From Candidatus Cloacimonadota bacterium (GTDB lineage: Bacteria; Cloacimonadota; Cloacimonadia; Cloacimonadales; Cloacimonadaceae), in NCBI GenBank assembly GCA_027318525.1, contig DAHVPA010000096.1, forward strand, positions 1 to 7,221: DNA of 7,221 nucleotides, in the 5' to 3' direction. Of the stretch, positions 5,618-7,221 are shown piece by piece; position 1 is the first letter of the stretch, and the number at the start of each line of letters is the position of its first letter. Below the pieces are notes generated by a model, which had not been told where the DNA came from, did no database searches, and was given only the letters and a program-made list of their open reading frames with translations. The position numbers were made by a program, and so were the translations under genes.

Positions 5618-6808
5618 ATGTCAAAACGCATTTATTCTGACCTGAAAACCGAACTGGATAATATCCGCGGTTCGGGAATGTATAAATCGGAGCGTATTTT
5701 GGGTTCACCCCAAAGTGCCGAAATCACACTCTCCGATGGCTCCAAAGTCATCAACTTCTGCGCCAACAATTATCTGGGACTGGCGAATCACCCCGAAGTC
5801 GAAAAAGCCGCCAAAATCACCATAGGTGACTGGGGCATGGGGCTTGCCTCAGTCCGTTTCATCTGCGGAACTCAAAAAATCCACAAGGAACTGGAAGCCA
5901 AGGTGTCTCAGTTTCTCGGTATGGAAGATACAATCCTATTTTCTTCCTGCTTCGATGCCAATGGCGGAGTCTTTGAGCCCTTGCTGGATGAAGACAGCGC
6001 CATTATCTCGGATGAACTGAACCACGCTTCCATCATAGACGGAGTCCGTCTCTGCAAAGCCAAGCGCTTTCGCTATAAGCATTCTGATATGGCAGAGCTG
6101 GAACAATGCCTGAAACAATCACAGGTAAGCAAATACAGGCTGATAGTGACCGACGGCGTCTTTTCCATGGATGGCGACATTGCCAATCTCCCTGCCATCT
6201 GTGACTTGGCGGAGAAATACGATGCCTTAGTCATGGTGGATGATTCCCATGCCACCGGTTACATAGGCGACACAGGCAGAGGCAGCATCGAATATCATCA
6301 CGTCCAGGACAGGATAGACATCCTCACCACCACCTTCGGCAAAGCATTGGGCGGTTCTTCCGGCGGCAGCATATCCGGTAAGGGTGAATTGATAGAATTC
6401 CTGCGGCAACGGTCACGTCCCTATATTTTTTCCAACACGATTGCTCCACCGATTGTAGGCGCGGTGCTGAAAGTGCTTGATCTGATAATGGAAAGCACCA
6501 ACTTCCGCAACCACGTCATGACCAATGCCAATTACTTCCGCAAGGGTATGACGGAAGCCGGATTTGACATCATACAGAGCGATACTGCCATAGTGCCCGT
6601 GATGATTTACGATGAGCAGACCGCTGTTAAGATGGCGGATAAGCTTCTGGCAGAAGGCATCTATGTAATAGGGTTTACCTATCCTGTAGTAGCAGTGGGC
6701 AAAGCCAGGATTCGTGTCCAGCTTTCCGCAGCGCATTCACTCTATCATCTGGATAGAGCTATCCATTCGTTCACCAAAATCGGCAAAGAACTCGGTATCC
6801 TGAAATAG
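5618..6808 (+). CDS. kbl: Glycine C-acetyltransferase (2-amino-3-ketobutyrate CoA ligase)
   Basis: Cytoplasmic PLP enzyme that interconverts 2-amino-3-ketobutyrate plus CoA with glycine plus acetyl-CoA, the second step of threonine breakdown through threonine dehydrogenase. 396 residues, against 398 for E. coli Kbl, with very similar blocks throughout. Catalytic residues are all present: Asn50 (CANNYLG), His136 in NHASIIDG, Ser183 (FSMDG), Asp208 and His211 (VDDSH), the PLP lysine Lys242 (TTFGKALGG) and Arg366 (ARIRVQ). The frame also opens at a TTG (5609). I chose the ATG at 5618 because AAAGGA lies nine bases upstream and the residue numbering then nearly matches E. coli. No tdh gene is in the window. 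It is a clear paralogue of the oxoamine synthase at 2941-4188 but keeps the canonical NHAS and SSCFDANGG motifs, so it is probably the housekeeping copy. rsmI follows after one base. Confidence 0.95.
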   Translation: MSKRIYSDLKTELDNIRGSGMYKSERILGSPQSAEITLSDGSKVINFCANNYLGLANHPEVEKAAKITIGDWGMGLASVRFICGTQKIHKELEAKVSQFLGMEDTILFSSCFDANGGVFEPLLDEDSAIISDELNHASIIDGVRLCKAKRFRYKHSDMAELEQCLKQSQVSKYRLIVTDGVFSMDGDIANLPAICDLAEKYDALVMVDDSHATGYIGDTGRGSIEYHHVQDRIDILTTTFGKALGGSSGGSISGKGELIEFLRQRSRPYIFSNTIAPPIVGAVLKVLDLIMESTNFRNHVMTNANYFRKGMTEAGFDIIQSDTAIVPVMIYDEQTAVKMADKLLAEGIYVIGFTYPVVAVGKARIRVQLSAAHSLYHLDRAIHSFTKIGKELGILK

Positions 6809-6809
6809 T

Positions 6810-7221
6810 ATGGAAAGAGGTATCCTCTATCTGGTGCCGACCCCTATCGGCAATCTGGGTGATATGACCTACCGTGCTGTGGAAGTGCTTAAAAGCGTGA
6901 ATGTCATTGCCTGCGAGGATACCAGAACGTCTCAAAAACTGCTCAGCCATTACAATATAAAGAACAAGCTCATCAGCTATCATAGATTTAACGAGAGTAA
7001 GCAGTCCGCAACCTTGATAGAGCTGCTGCAATCGGGAAAGAACATTGCCCTGATTACTGATGCTGGAACTCCTGCCATCTCCGACCCTGCCGCTATCCTG
7101 GTCAAAGCTGCTGTCAACAAGGGAATAAGCATCACATGCCTGCCGGGTGCCACAGCCTTGATTCCGGCTTTGGCTGCTTCAGGACTGGATACCACGAGCT
7201 TCACCTTTGCGGGTTTTCTGC
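6810..7221 (+). CDS. rsmI: 16S rRNA 2'-O-methyltransferase RsmI, N-terminal part
   Basis: Partial gene, 137 codons to the window end. RsmI uses S-adenosylmethionine to methylate the ribose of C1402 of 16S rRNA at the decoding centre. The motifs are in order: LYLVPTPIGNLGDMT (6-20), ACEDTRTSQKLLSHYNI (35-51), SYHRFNE (57-63), ALITDAGTPAISDPA (80-94), CLPGATALIPALAASGL (110-126) and the start of FAGFL at the edge. Proteins of this family are about 280 residues, so roughly half is seen. The ATG lies one base after the kbl stop (TAG-T-ATG) and lacks a clear Shine-Dalgarno, so its translation is probably coupled to kbl. Co-transcription of an rRNA modification gene with kbl looks incidental. Confidence 0.95.
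   Translation, partial: MERGILYLVPTPIGNLGDMTYRAVEVLKSVNVIACEDTRTSQKLLSHYNIKNKLISYHRFNESKQSATLIELLQSGKNIALITDAGTPAISDPAAILVKAAVNKGISITCLPGATALIPALAASGLDTTSFTFAGFL

Noticed and set aside
1..7221. CRISPR arrays, tRNA or rRNA genes, insertion sequences, phage or defence genes.
   Set aside because: No regularly spaced repeats, RNA gene signatures, transposase or integrase motifs were seen.

Overview
The window carries six protein-coding genes of a Gram-negative-type bacterium, the last one cut by the window edge. I suspect Candidatus Cloacimonadota or a relative. The reasons are the C-terminal fibronectin-III-like tail on the secreted hydrolase (the 'VTLSWD...ATGYRIF...GGFTDVT' style common in that group) and a gene content that fits amino-acid fermentation. 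This assignment is inference, not proof.

Layout. At 70-102 a strong, near-symmetric hairpin terminator closes satP, an acetate/succinate permease on the minus strand (120-689). A divergent control region (690-953) separates it from a plus-strand operon. That operon holds an acetyl-CoA-synthetase-like AMP-forming ligase (954-2657), a small stand-alone acyl carrier protein (2684-2932) and an alpha-oxoamine synthase resembling glycine C-acetyltransferase (2941-4188). It ends at a clear rho-independent terminator (4211-4243). Convergent to it on the minus strand is a secreted alpha/beta hydrolase (4242-5312). After a 305-base divergent intergenic region with several dyads, a second, canonical glycine C-acetyltransferase gene (kbl, 5618-6808) follows. 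rsmI, a 16S rRNA methyltransferase gene, starts one base after it and runs off the end (6810-7221).

How the genes may work together. SatP moves acetate and the ligase keeps the tryptophan that restricts the pocket to acetate or propionate. The carrier protein could hold the acyl group as a phosphopantetheine thioester. The oxoamine synthase joins (or, in reverse, cleaves) an acyl thioester and an amino acid. The three-gene operon therefore looks like a carrier-protein-tethered version of the Kbl reaction, running either as acetate plus glycine condensation or as threonine-derived cleavage to acetate. A parallel reading is synthesis of a long-chain amino-ketone (sphingoid base, sulfonolipid precursor or signal), because ligase + ACP + oxoamine synthase sets are known from bacterial sphingolipid loci. 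The genome also has an ordinary Kbl just downstream, which suggests that the operon copy has a different job. This operon is the most interesting item in the window.

The divergent satP/ligase region carries a perfect 12-base motif in the same position in both 5' leaders, which suggests co-regulation and also helps set the ligase start codon.
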